This document shows, piece by piece, positions 25,571-34,320 of a stretch of 64,000 nt of DNA. The stretch's first letter is position 1. The number at the start of each line of letters is the position of its first letter. This DNA is from JBFMEX01 sp040752215 (GTDB lineage Bacteria; Pseudomonadota; Alphaproteobacteria; Rhizobiales; Hyphomicrobiaceae). Where the stretch lies: NCBI GenBank assembly GCA_040752215.1, contig JBFMEX010000103.1:1-64000 (forward strand). Direction: 5' to 3'. The position numbers were made by a program, and so were the translations under genes. The notes beneath the pieces are model-generated. The model ran no database searches and was not told the DNA's origin. It saw nothing but the letters and a program-made list of their open reading frames with translations.

Positions 25571-27349
25571 TTAATGTGCCAGCTGCTCGCCACGCACGCC
25601 GAGCAGCACCTCTGCTCCGCCCATCACCGTCTCGCCGAGACCGGGCGCCGCGGTGGCGATGTTCTCGGCGAAGAAGCGCGCCATCAGGATCGCTTTGTCG
25701 GACTCGTCGCTGCGCCGGACTGCGGCCAGCGCGCCGCGCGCGAGATAGATGCCGCCTGCCGCGATTCCGAACAGCCTGAGATACGGCGTCGCGCTGGCGA
25801 GCGCCGCCTCGGGCCGCGACAGCAGCATCCGCCCGATCCACTGCGTCGCCTCCTCGAGCGCGGCCACTGCCTGCACGAGGCGACGGCCCATTTGGCCGCA
25901 CTGTGGCCGGTTCGAGGCCTCGATCTCGGCCGCCGTCTCGGCGAGCCCGCCGATATAGGATTTCACCACCTCGCCGTTGACCAGCGGCAGCTTGCGCGTG
26001 ACGAGATCGATTGCCTGGATGCCGTTGGTGCCTTCGTAGATCGGCAGGATGCGCGCATCGCGGTAGTACTGCGCGGCGCCGGTCTCCTCGATGAACCCCA
26101 TGCCGCCATGGACCTGCACGCCGAGGGAGGCGACCTCGCAGCCGACATCGGTCGAGAACGCCTTGGCGACCGGCGTCAGCAGCGCCGCGCGGTGAGCGGC
26201 GATCTGGCGCTCCCGCTCGTCGCCGGCCCGGTGCGAGATGTCGATCTCGGCAGCGGTGACGAGACAGATCGCGCGCGCGGCCTGGGTCATCGCCTTCATC
26301 GTCAGCAGCGTCCGCTTGACGTCGGCATGCACCACGATCGGCACCATGTCGCCGGCAGGGGCCTTGAGCGCACGGCCCTGGCGGCGCTCGTTGGCATAGT
26401 GGAGCGCGCGCTGCGTCGCCCGCTCGGCGACTGCCACGCCCTGCACGCCGACCGCGAGCCGCGCCGCATTCATCATGATGAACATGGTGGCCAGCCCGCG
26501 GTTCGGCTCTCCGACCAGATAGCCGATCGCGCCGTCCTTCTCGCCAAAGGTCATCACGCAGGTCGGGCTGGCGTGGATGCCGAGCTTCTCCTCGAGACCG
26601 GCGCACACGACGTCGTTGCGCGCCCCGAGCGAGCCATCGGCATTGACGAGCCGCTTCGGCACCAGGAACAGCGAGATGCCCTTGGTGCCGGGCGGTGCGT
26701 CGGGCAGCCTCGCCAGCACCATGTGCACGATGTTGTCGGTCAGCTCGTGGTCGCCATAGGTGATGAAGATCTTGGTGCCGAAGATGCGGTAGCTCCCATC
26801 GGCCTCAGGCACCGCGCGCGCCTTCAGCGCGGCAAGGTCGGAGCCCGCCTGCGGCTCGGTCAGGTTCATCGTCCCGGTCCACTCGCCCGAGATCATGCGC
26901 GGCAGGTAGATGCGCTTCAGCTCCTCCGAGCCGTGCGCCGAGAGCGCGTCGATCGCCCCTTGGGTGAGCAGCGGACAGAGCCCGAACGACAGGTTGGCGG
27001 CGTTCCAGATCTCGCCCGCCGCCATCGACAGCAGGCCGGGCAGTCCCTGACCGCCGTACGCCTCCGGGCACGGCAGCGCACTCCAGCCGGCCTCCGCGAA
27101 CTGCCGGTAGGCCTCCTTCCACCCGGGCGGGGTTGCGACCATGCCGTCGACAAGTCGCGAGCCCGCCTTGTCGCCTTCTCGGTTCAAGGGATCGAGCACC
27201 TCGGAGGCGAACCGGCCGGCCTCCTCCAGGATCGCGCGCACGGTGTCGACGTCGAGCCCGTCGTAGATCCCCTGCGCGATCAGTCCGTCGATCCCGACCG
27301 CCGTCTTGAGCGCCGCGAGGATGTCGTCTACTGGAGCCCGGTAGGTCAT
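25571..27349 (-). CDS. Acyl-CoA dehydrogenase (long form with C-terminal extension)
   Basis: 592 residues from ATG 27349 (GGGGACGG upstream). This is about 200 residues longer than classic dehydrogenases, as in the long bacterial family that includes DmdC. FAD and substrate motifs: MNLTEPQAGSDL, IFGTKIFITYGDHEL, and GGMGFIEETGAAQYYRDARI followed by PIYEGTNGIQA with the catalytic Glu. The C-terminal ~130-residue domain (SNRPQCGQMG onward) is the additional module of this group. It oxidises an acyl-CoA to 2-enoyl-CoA and passes electrons to ETF. It is divergent from the Sua5-like gene, with a CCCCCC-ATTC-GGGGG hairpin (27371-27385) between them. Confidence 0.94.
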   Translation of the reverse strand: MTYRAPVDDILAALKTAVGIDGLIAQGIYDGLDVDTVRAILEEAGRFASEVLDPLNREGDKAGSRLVDGMVATPPGWKEAYRQFAEAGWSALPCPEAYGGQGLPGLLSMAAGEIWNAANLSFGLCPLLTQGAIDALSAHGSEELKRIYLPRMISGEWTGTMNLTEPQAGSDLAALKARAVPEADGSYRIFGTKIFITYGDHELTDNIVHMVLARLPDAPPGTKGISLFLVPKRLVNADGSLGARNDVVCAGLEEKLGIHASPTCVMTFGEKDGAIGYLVGEPNRGLATMFIMMNAARLAVGVQGVAVAERATQRALHYANERRQGRALKAPAGDMVPIVVHADVKRTLLTMKAMTQAARAICLVTAAEIDISHRAGDERERQIAAHRAALLTPVAKAFSTDVGCEVASLGVQVHGGMGFIEETGAAQYYRDARILPIYEGTNGIQAIDLVTRKLPLVNGEVVKSYIGGLAETAAEIEASNRPQCGQMGRRLVQAVAALEEATQWIGRMLLSRPEAALASATPYLRLFGIAAGGIYLARGALAAVRRSDESDKAILMARFFAENIATAAPGLGETVMGGAEVLLGVRGEQLAH

Positions 27350-27444
27350 GTGCCGTCCCCTGATTGCGCACCCCCCATTCGGGGGATTCGTTCGCGAGAT
27401 TAGGCCCAAGCCCGCCCCGAGCATAGTCCAGAAGAGCCGCCCTC

Positions 27445-28398
27445 GTGTCCATTGCACCCGCCGACGACGCTGCCATTGCGCGGGCCGCGGATCTCCTCCG
27501 CCAGGGCCTCCTGGTCGCGTTCCCGACCGAGACCGTCTACGGCCTCGGCGCCGACGCCGGCAATGGGCGCGCGGTCGCCGCGGTGTTCGAGGCCAAGGGC
27601 CGGCCGCGCTTCAATCCGCTGATCGCCCACCTCGCCGATCTCGCCGCCGCCGACCGGCTGGCCATGCTGGACGCACGAGCCCGCCGCCTGGCCGAGACAT
27701 TCTGGCCCGGCGCCCTGACGCTGGTGCTGCCCAAGCGCGCTGGCGCCCCGATCTCGGAACTCGTCACCGCCGGGCTCGACACGATCGCGCTGCGCGTGCC
27801 CTCGCACCCCGTCGCTCGCGCGCTGCTCCAGGCCTTTGGTCGCGCCATCGCCGCGCCGAGCGCCAATCCCTCGGGAGCCCTGAGCCCGACGGAAGCCGAG
27901 CACGTGGAGAGGGGGCTCGGTGACAAGGTGGCCCTGATTCTCGACGGCGGCGCCTGCACGATCGGGCTCGAGTCGACAATCGTCGGCTTCGAGCACGGCA
28001 CGCCGACGCTGCTGCGCGCCGGCGCCGTGCCGCGCGCCGACATCGAGCGCATTATCGGCGAGCCGCTCGCCGACCCTGCCCCCTCGGCCGGCGCCGCCCC
28101 GAGCGCGCCCGGACAGCTTGAGAGCCATTACGCGCCGCGGGCGCGACTGAGGCTCGGCGCGCTCACGGCGGAGCCCGGCGAGATGCTGCTCGCTTTCGGC
28201 CCCGACGCGCCGAAGGGCGTGCCGGGATTGAACCTGAGCCCGACCGCCGACTTGCGCGAAGCGGCAGCCAACCTGTTCGCCTACCTGCACATCCTCGACG
28301 AGACGGGGGTCGCGGGAATCGCGGTGACCGCCATTCCCGAGCACGGTCTTGGCGAAGCCATCAACGACCGCCTCCGCCGCGCCGCCGCGCGGCGCTAA
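27445..28398 (+). CDS. Threonylcarbamoyl-AMP synthase (Sua5/TsaC family)
   Basis: 317 residues from a GTG at 27445. The YrdC domain shows PTETVYGLGADA, GRPRFNPLIAHL, FWPGALTLVL, IALRVPSHP and the PSANPSG nucleotide-binding loop; the short C-terminal Sua5 domain follows a linker after residue 215 (SHYAPRARLRLG is the conserved link). It makes threonylcarbamoyl-AMP from Thr, bicarbonate and ATP for the t6A modification of ANN-decoding tRNAs. The gene is divergent from the acyl-CoA dehydrogenase. Its stop codon overlaps, on the opposite strand, the stop codon of a 27-residue membrane peptide. Confidence 0.94.
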   Translation: MSIAPADDAAIARAADLLRQGLLVAFPTETVYGLGADAGNGRAVAAVFEAKGRPRFNPLIAHLADLAAADRLAMLDARARRLAETFWPGALTLVLPKRAGAPISELVTAGLDTIALRVPSHPVARALLQAFGRAIAAPSANPSGALSPTEAEHVERGLGDKVALILDGGACTIGLESTIVGFEHGTPTLLRAGAVPRADIERIIGEPLADPAPSAGAAPSAPGQLESHYAPRARLRLGALTAEPGEMLLAFGPDAPKGVPGLNLSPTADLREAAANLFAYLHILDETGVAGIAVTAIPEHGLGEAINDRLRRAAARR

Positions 28399-28478
28399 GC
28401 GCCCACGAGGCCGATTGCGATCACGGCGGCGACGAGCACGATGTGTGCGATCACGAAGGTCCCGGCGCGAGCGGTCAT
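28395..28478 (-). CDS. 27-residue single-helix membrane peptide
   Basis: The peptide begins MTARAGTFVIAHIVLVAAVI and ends AIGLVGA: a short polar N-terminus then about twenty hydrophobic residues. The ATG is preceded by GGAGGAGCCGCCA, one of the best ribosome sites in the window, with nothing else on this strand to explain it. Its stop overlaps the stop of the convergent Sua5-like gene. Small peptides like this are often subunits or regulators of membrane complexes, but no partner gene is adjacent. It could be chance, though the combination of ribosome site and pure membrane helix argues against that. Confidence 0.55.
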   Translation of the reverse strand: MTARAGTFVIAHIVLVAAVIAIGLVGA

Positions 28479-28609
28479 TGGCGGCTCCTCCATTGCTGCA
28501 CGATTTGTCGTTGTTCCGGGCTGCGAGGTTCAGCCGGGGCCATCCGCTTGGACGAGCAAGAGCGTGGTGCTACGGTCCCCGCCCGCTCCCGACCGAGAAG
28601 ACCGACGCG

Positions 28610-30040
28610 ATGGCCCGCCCGCTCACCCCACCCACTGCCGATGCCATCCGCCGCCTCGCCCTGATCGTCGGCGCGGAGCACGCGCTCGTAGACCCCGCCA
28701 CCCAGGCGCCCTACCTCCACGAATGGCGCGAGCGCTACGTCGGCCGCACGCCGTTGGTGCTCCGTCCCGGCTCGACGGAGGAGGTCGCCCAGATCCTCCG
28801 CCTCGCCAGCGAGCAGCGCATCGGCGTCGTCCCGCAGAGCGGCAACACCGGCCTCGTCGGCGGCCAGATCCCGTTCGAGGAGCCGCGCGACGTCGTGCTC
28901 TCGCTCGCCCGTCTGAAGCGCATCCGCGCGGTCGATCCCGCCGGCTCATTCCTCGTTGCCGAGGCCGGCGTCACGCTCGCCGAAGTGCAGGCCGCGGCCG
29001 AGCGCGCGGGCCGCCTGTTCCCGCTGTCGATGGCATCCGAGGGCAGCGCCTGCATCGGCGGCAACCTCGCCACAAATGCCGGCGGCGTCGGCGTGCTCGC
29101 GTACGGCAGCGCGCGCCGCCTCGCGCTCGGGCTCGAGGTGGTGCTGGCCGACGGGCGCGTGTGGGACGGGCTGCGCACACTCGCGAAGGACAACACCGGC
29201 TACGACCTGCGCGACCTCTTCATCGGCTCGGAAGGCACGCTCGGCATCATCACCGCCGCGGCGCTCAAGCTGTTCCCCCGCCCGGCCGAGCAGGCGACCG
29301 CGTTCGCCGGTCTCGACGACCTCGAATCCGTGCTGGCGCTGTTCCGCCTCGCCGAGGACAGCGCCGGCGACGACCTGACCGCGTTCGAGTTCCTGCCACG
29401 CCGAGGGATGGAGTTCCTTGCCCGTCACCTTCCCGGCGCCCGCGCGCCGCTCGCCGAGGATTACAACTGGCTCGTGCTCGCCGAGATTTCCGGCCGCCGC
29501 GCCGACGGCATGGCCGCCGCACGCCTCGAGGCGGTGCTGGCGGAAGCGGCCGAACGCGGCATCGTCCGTGACGCGGCGATCGCCTCATCGCTCGCCCAGG
29601 CGGCCGAGTTCTGGCGCCTGCGCGAGGCGATGTCGGAGATGCAGAAGCCCGAGGGCGGCAGCATCAAGCACGACGTCTCGGTGCCGATCGGGCTCATTCC
29701 ACAGTTCATCACCCGTGCCGACGCGCTCGTCGCGCGGATCTGCCCCGGCGCGCGCCCGGTGCCGTTCGGCCACTTCGGCGACGGCAACGTGCACTACAAC
29801 GTCTCCCAGCCGGTCGGCATGGAAAAGGCGCGCTTCCTCGCGCTATGGGAGGAGATGCAGGCCGCGGTGCACGGCCTCGTCACCGAGCTGGGCGGCTCGA
29901 TCTCCGCCGAGCACGGCATCGGCCGCATGAAGCGGGACGAGCTCGTCCGCTTCAAGAGCCCGGTTGAGCTCGACCTGATGCGCCGCGTGAAAGCCGCCCT
30001 CGATCCCGACGGCATTCTCAATCCCGGCAAGGTGGTGTGA
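28610..30040 (+). CDS. FAD-linked oxidase of the GlcD/D-2-hydroxyacid dehydrogenase family
   Basis: 476 residues from ATG 28610. The PCMH-type FAD domain has PQSGNTGLVGGQIP, ASEGSACIGGNLATNAGG and the second loop GSEGTLGIIT; the C-terminal FAD-oxidase domain has FGHFGDGNVHYNV and SAEHGIGRMKRDEL, both holding metal/substrate-contacting His residues, and ends ILNPGKV as usual. It should oxidise a D-2-hydroxyacid such as D-2-hydroxyglutarate, D-lactate or glycolate and pass electrons to ETF or quinone. No GlcE or GlcF partner is adjacent, which favours a stand-alone D-2-hydroxyglutarate or D-lactate dehydrogenase. Confidence 0.92.
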   Translation: MARPLTPPTADAIRRLALIVGAEHALVDPATQAPYLHEWRERYVGRTPLVLRPGSTEEVAQILRLASEQRIGVVPQSGNTGLVGGQIPFEEPRDVVLSLARLKRIRAVDPAGSFLVAEAGVTLAEVQAAAERAGRLFPLSMASEGSACIGGNLATNAGGVGVLAYGSARRLALGLEVVLADGRVWDGLRTLAKDNTGYDLRDLFIGSEGTLGIITAAALKLFPRPAEQATAFAGLDDLESVLALFRLAEDSAGDDLTAFEFLPRRGMEFLARHLPGARAPLAEDYNWLVLAEISGRRADGMAAARLEAVLAEAAERGIVRDAAIASSLAQAAEFWRLREAMSEMQKPEGGSIKHDVSVPIGLIPQFITRADALVARICPGARPVPFGHFGDGNVHYNVSQPVGMEKARFLALWEEMQAAVHGLVTELGGSISAEHGIGRMKRDELVRFKSPVELDLMRRVKAALDPDGILNPGKVV

Positions 30041-30112
30041 GCGCGCGCCGCTCGCGCGACCCGTCCCTCGGGTGAGGGGAGAAGCGGGTGCCGCAAGCTC
30101 CGAGGAGCGCGA

Positions 30113-31030
30113 TCAGAACCGCACGGTCAATCCCGTAACCGGTCCGTGCTGCACGGCGTCGTAGTCGTACCGCCTATTGCCTGCGCCTTGCGAATAGTCG
30201 ACGGACAGCGCCCGATAGCCGAGATAGCCGTCGATGGCATAGCGCTCGGTCACGCACATCTGGAAGCTGTAGGTCGCCAGGGCCTGCCAAGTGAACTCGC
30301 TACCGGCACCGAAGCCGCCGATGTCCGCGCGCACCAAAAGAGATTGCCCCGGCGCAAGGTCGTGACGCAAGCGTGCGCCGATGAACGGATCCACCCAATC
30401 GACCGATCCGGACTTTGCCGTCACGCGCGCACCCGACCTGGTCAGGTCCACGACGCCGAGCGGCCCCGTGATCGCGAGCGTGGCGTTGAGCGCGGCGGAG
30501 ACATTCGCCTCCTGATGCCAATACCGCCCACCGGCCAGCAAATCGATCGCGGAGCGCCCGGCCGAACCCGCAGGTCCGCTCGACCACACCTCATAGCCCG
30601 CACCGAGCTCGATCGTCGCCTGCTCGTAGTCGGCTTCGATCCGGCCGCCGAGCGCGAGCGTGGCGAAACGGCCCTGCACCGACTTGGCGAATTCGGCCGA
30701 GCCGGCGAGCTTCGTGTAGAGAATGTCGTTGAACAGGCTGAATCGGCCGTTGCGTGCCTCGGCGTAGCTCATCCAAATCGGCAGTGTGGACCAGTCGAGT
30801 GCATCGATGGTCTGATCGGGGCTCACATCGATTTCCAGTGGGCGCCCGCGGACGGTCAAGTCCCCCTTGATCCACGCCAGCCATCCGTAGGTGGTGAACT
30901 CGAACGTCCAAGGACTGTGGCCGGCGGGCCGTGTCTCGACGATACCACCAAGGTCCGCGCTGGAGGCCGGCGCAGCGCCGGCGATCACGAACAAGGCCCC
31001 CAAGACCGAAGCGACACGGCGCGTTCTCAT
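30113..31030 (-). CDS. Outer-membrane beta-barrel protein
   Basis: 305 residues. An N-terminal signal peptide (to SSADLGG) is followed by alternating hydrophobic/polar strands (TTYGWLAWIKGDLTVRG, FATLALGGRIEADYEQATI, YSFQMCVTERYAIDGYLGYR) and a C-terminal phenylalanine in TGLTVRF, the usual targeting signature for BamA-assembled barrels. The ATG is behind CTGGGGAC. No substrate or class can be given. The gene stands alone, convergent with the GlcD-like oxidase; a 975-base stretch without a convincing gene precedes it. Confidence 0.8.
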   Translation of the reverse strand: MRTRRVASVLGALFVIAGAAPASSADLGGIVETRPAGHSPWTFEFTTYGWLAWIKGDLTVRGRPLEIDVSPDQTIDALDWSTLPIWMSYAEARNGRFSLFNDILYTKLAGSAEFAKSVQGRFATLALGGRIEADYEQATIELGAGYEVWSSGPAGSAGRSAIDLLAGGRYWHQEANVSAALNATLAITGPLGVVDLTRSGARVTAKSGSVDWVDPFIGARLRHDLAPGQSLLVRADIGGFGAGSEFTWQALATYSFQMCVTERYAIDGYLGYRALSVDYSQGAGNRRYDYDAVQHGPVTGLTVRF

Positions 31031-32005
31031 TTCAAAGTCCCCAGTCTGAGCAACGTAGGTAGCTGCTTCGCCTGTTGTGGGCCGGTTGCTGCAAACCTAA
31101 ATAGCGATACCAAGATCTGATCGTCCAATCCGATGCGCCGAAGCAACATCTCCACACAATTCATAGGCTCAGCACCCAAACAGTTGCCGGAAGCCTTCGC
31201 TGCTTTCATCGGTGCGGCGGTGCCTGTGGGTTCTCTCAGCTGCATGCGAAGGCGGGTCAAGGTCGGTTGCGCCGCCGGCGCCCGAGGTGTTCGTGCCCGG
31301 CCTCACCGCGCGGCCGTCTGCGCGTGATGGAAGCGCTTCGCCAGCCGCGCTCCCTCTGGCGCGAAGCGCTTAGGCTACCTCGTGCCGTGCGCCGTCCGAG
31401 TGGATGGGTCGAGAGACTGTTGGCCCCTGGCGTCACGCACCCTTCCTCTGGTCGCGGTGGAGCATCTGCCTTGGCTCTGAGCACAGGGCGAGCGACGGTT
31501 GGCGCATGGCCATTGTCCGCTCCCTCCGCCGACGATACCTCGCGCCACACGCGCCCCTATCCCCGCCCCTCATTCCCGCCCCTACACTGCGCCGATCCCG
31601 CCGCACACGAAGGGCTCGGGTTTCGTGCTGGGAAGCCGGGAGCGGCAGGGAGCGCGACGGACCGCCTGGATGCGTCAGCTCGTCCAGGGGAATGTCTGCC
31701 GGCCGCGAGCGAGACGCGGCTCAACTTCCGTTCCGATGCGCGGAAGGATGGCGGTGTCGACGGTTCGCAGAGGGGGCCCACCCCCGTCTCGCGTGATGGG
31801 GCGGTGGGTGCCGCATCATCAAAGAATACCGAGGCCTCGCCGCCCCATCCCCGCGGCCCGCGCCGCACTGTCCGCCCCAACTCGCGGTGCTCCGCCGCCG
31901 TCGAGACGATTGCGCGCGCGTGCTCGATTGGTGCTCGGGGCAAAGCTGCCGCTACCATTCCGGACCATGACGCGCGGCCGGCTCGTAGCCCGCCGATCCG
32001 CCCCC
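31031..32005. other. 975-base region without a convincing gene
   Basis: Several frames are open only because of high GC; none has a recognisable domain, ribosome site and sensible composition together. Bases 31031-31210 look AT-richer than their surroundings and probably hold the promoter of the beta-barrel gene. An imperfect hairpin built from two AAGCGCTT palindromes lies at 31331-31371. A C-rich run with repeated CCCGCCCCT units lies at 31557-31600. This could be a decayed accessory segment. Confidence 0.55.
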
Positions 32006-32818
32006 TCACCACACCCCGCGCGCGAGGCCGTTGAATACGTAGCGCCAAAGCGTCGGCGGGAACCAGTGCGGGGTCGCGCGCACCGCAACGGGCCGCGGCG
32101 AAAGGTGCCCCGCGCGGGCGTCGTCGATCGCGCGGGCGAGCAGCGGCAAGGCGTGCGCGGCCTGCAGGTAAGGATGGCTGGTGATGGTGTCGTCGGCACC
32201 GATCGCGACCCGCGCCTGATAGAGCACCGCGCCGGTGTCGACGCCCTTGTCGACGAGGTGGATGGTGACCCCGGCGTTCTCCGGCTCGCCCTGCGCCAGA
32301 GCCCAGTAGGCCGGCGTCTGGCCGCGATAGGCCGGCGTGATGCCGGCGTGATAGTTGATGAACGGCGCCGATACCGCCGCCAGCGTCTCCTGCGACAGCA
32401 CCCGCGTGCCATAGACGGCGACGACCTCGGGCGCGAGGCGGGCGAGCAGCGCGCGCGTCTGCGGTGCGTTGACGGTCGCCACCGTCACATGGACGAGGTG
32501 CGGGCTCGGCGACGGCTCGAGCCCGTGAGCGGCGATGATCCGATCGACCCGCGGCTTGCGGAGCCGCCACAGCGCCCTCTCGAGACGCGCGAAGGCCACC
32601 TGTCCCGCGGCGCGCAGCCAGCCGACGCGGCGCACGCGTCGCGCCAGTATCGTCCAGCGGTCCTCCGGCATCTCCTCGATGACCGTCAGCGCGCCGATCC
32701 GCGCGGCGAGGCCGTTGGCGACGATCCAGCCGAGCGGCCCGCCGGCCATCAGCAGGACGACGCCACCTTTCGGCATTGGCACTTGCACCGTCGACACGGC
32801 CGATCCCACGCGCAGCAT
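32006..32818 (-). CDS. Formyltransferase-domain protein
   Basis: About 270 residues from ATG 32818, or 256 from ATG 32776. The central segment INYHAGITPAYRGQTPAYWAL followed by NAGVTIHLVDKGVDTGAVLYQ matches the formyl-tetrahydrofolate transferase N-domain (catalytic His and Asp, with the Asn two residues earlier), as in Fmt, ArnA and sugar N-formyltransferases. There is no Fmt C-terminal OB domain, so it is not methionyl-tRNA formyltransferase. The N-terminal 100 residues are a Rossmann-like prelude. It may formylate a sugar amine of a surface glycan, but no glycan genes flank it. Confidence 0.82.
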   Translation of the reverse strand: MLRVGSAVSTVQVPMPKGGVVLLMAGGPLGWIVANGLAARIGALTVIEEMPEDRWTILARRVRRVGWLRAAGQVAFARLERALWRLRKPRVDRIIAAHGLEPSPSPHLVHVTVATVNAPQTRALLARLAPEVVAVYGTRVLSQETLAAVSAPFINYHAGITPAYRGQTPAYWALAQGEPENAGVTIHLVDKGVDTGAVLYQARVAIGADDTITSHPYLQAAHALPLLARAIDDARAGHLSPRPVAVRATPHWFPPTLWRYVFNGLARGVW

Positions 32819-32949
32819 GCCCCGGTTTGAGACACCGGAACAGCGATTGCGTGAAGAGTGGCAAGGCTCGTGCCGAGCCCGGTCCGTGAGACGGCCCCCC
32901 CTCGACCCGATCGGGCCGCTGCGACACCGATGCCGCCGGGCGCCTCGAT

Positions 32950-33642
32950 TCATCGCAGCCCGGCGGCGGCGAACGCTGGCCGGCAGACGTGGTGCGGGAG
33001 CTCGGCCTCGATCTCCAGCAGGATATCGTCGCTGACCAACGGGATGAGAGCACTCATTCCCCACCGCGACCGATGCACCACGCCGTTCGCCACCAGCCGA
33101 GCGGGGCGCGCCGGCTCCACTCCTCCAGAGGTGGTCCGCGGGCAGGAGAGCGCATAGTCCAAACTGATCGGCCGCACGACCCCGCGCAACTCGAGATTGC
33201 CCACCAGCCGGCCCTTGCCGCTGCCGCTCGGCTCGATGCTGGTGCTGTCGAAGGTCATCGTCGGATGTGCGTCTGCATCGAGCAGATCGGTCGAACGCAG
33301 CCGATCGTCCCGGATCGCCAGTCCGGTGTCGACCGAGCCCGTCCTCGCGACCACTCGCACACGCTGGCTCGTCGCGAACGGTGGATCGAGGACGATCTCG
33401 CCACGGACGTCGTGGAACCGTCCCGCCACGCGCCACATGCCGGCCGTCACCACCTGAAACGCAATCCGCAATTGCCGGCCATCGAGCTCGACCACCGGCT
33501 CGCCCGAGGCGGCGCCGGGCGACCCGCAGGCGAGGACGACCGCCAGCAGCACCTGCCCGCCACGGCGCCGGCGCACCTGCGCACACGGCACGGCCAGCCG
33601 CCGGCGCCGGCCGTCAATGCGACTCGACACGATACGTCGCAT
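32950..33642 (-). CDS. YceI-like lipocalin-type periplasmic protein
   Basis: About 230 residues from ATG 33642; GTG starts at 33591 or 33573 would place the signal peptide (LLAVVLACGSPGAASG) nearer the N-terminus and may be the real ones. The YceI beta-barrel signature is visible: FQVVTAGMWRVAGRFHDVRG, then SVDTGLAIRDDRLRS, DADAHPTMTF, GNLELRGVVRPI and LIPLVSDDILLEIEAEL. YceI proteins bind isoprenoid/quinone-like lipids in the periplasm. If the ATG is used, the gene overlaps the end of the cytochrome gene by 29 bases, so the two are translationally coupled and probably work together in periplasmic electron or lipid handling. Confidence 0.82.
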   Translation of the reverse strand: MRRIVSSRIDGRRRRLAVPCAQVRRRRGGQVLLAVVLACGSPGAASGEPVVELDGRQLRIAFQVVTAGMWRVAGRFHDVRGEIVLDPPFATSQRVRVVARTGSVDTGLAIRDDRLRSTDLLDADAHPTMTFDSTSIEPSGSGKGRLVGNLELRGVVRPISLDYALSCPRTTSGGVEPARPARLVANGVVHRSRWGMSALIPLVSDDILLEIEAELPHHVCRPAFAAAGLR

Positions 33643-34087
33643 GGCACGCGGAGCAGTTGGCGAGGACCTGACCCAGCCTCTCGAGCAATTCCTTTCTCGT
33701 GGCCGCCCGAGCCGCGGCATCGGCCAGCGCGTCGAACCGCTGATGCGTGTCGAGACCCAGCAGCGTGAACTGGGGCGGCAGCTTCGCCGCCGAGAGCAGC
33801 GAAACGTCCTTGACCGCGCCCATTCCGGCTTCGCGGGCACTCTTCGCCGCACGATCGACCTTGCCCGTGGCGATCGCATCGACGATCTCCTGCGTGCTCT
33901 GCAGATACGTGCGCATGCCCGAGCGCAGGTGGTCGCGCTCGGCGGCGGAGAGCGCAATCGCCTCGCGCGACTCGGCCCCACCGATCGACGCAACCGGCGG
34001 GGTCTGGCAGGCGGTCAGAGAGAGTGCCGCGATAGCTGCGAGCCACCGGACGCGGCATCGCATTCGGGCGTGTCTGCTTCGCGGCAT
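33614..34087 (-). CDS. Cytochrome c'-like monohaem lipoprotein
   Basis: 157 residues from ATG 34087, or 149 from ATG 34063. The signal ends in LSLTAC, a lipobox, so the mature protein is probably lipid-anchored in the periplasm. The body is helical and the haem site is C-terminal, CSACHATYR, eleven residues from the end, exactly the cytochrome c' layout (C-terminal CXXCH followed by Tyr/Arg). Cytochromes c' bind NO or act in electron transfer. It overlaps the YceI gene. No oxidase genes are adjacent. Confidence 0.82.
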   Translation of the reverse strand: MPRSRHARMRCRVRWLAAIAALSLTACQTPPVASIGGAESREAIALSAAERDHLRSGMRTYLQSTQEIVDAIATGKVDRAAKSAREAGMGAVKDVSLLSAAKLPPQFTLLGLDTHQRFDALADAAARAATRKELLERLGQVLANCSACHATYRVESH

Positions 34088-34320
34088 CGTTCGGCTCGCC
34101 CCCCGGTGCGATTCTCCCACAGCGAGGGAACCGCGCGACGGCGCTCGCGCGAATCCACCGCCATCGCCCACGATTGATCCGTGAGATCACCGCCCGCCCA
34201 TGACTTGGGATAAGTGCAAGACGGTTCGCACCGGCCTGTTGCCGCCGGGCCACCCTGGGTCGTCGAACGGCCGCGGCAACGCTCGAGACTCCAAGAGGCC
34301 GACGGCCCTGCGCCCATGCC

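Noticed and set aside
24639..27349. DMSP demethylation genes dmdC-dmdD
   Set aside because: The crotonase lacks the hydratase glutamates and has an isomerase-type Glu, and no dmdA or dmdB is present in the window.
27371..27385. CCCCCC-ATTC-GGGGG as an operator between divergent genes
   Set aside because: Short stem of only G-C pairs that could occur by chance at this GC level; no known regulator site matches.
31027..31260. 77-codon minus-strand frame ending in an ATGA overlap with the beta-barrel gene
   Set aside because: The overlap looks like coupling but no ribosome site or recognisable family; composition near random. Kept as undecided noise.
31267..32034. 255-codon open frame in the gene-poor region
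   Set aside because: Arg/Ser/Pro/Ala-rich composition typical of a random high-GC frame; overlaps the formyltransferase end.
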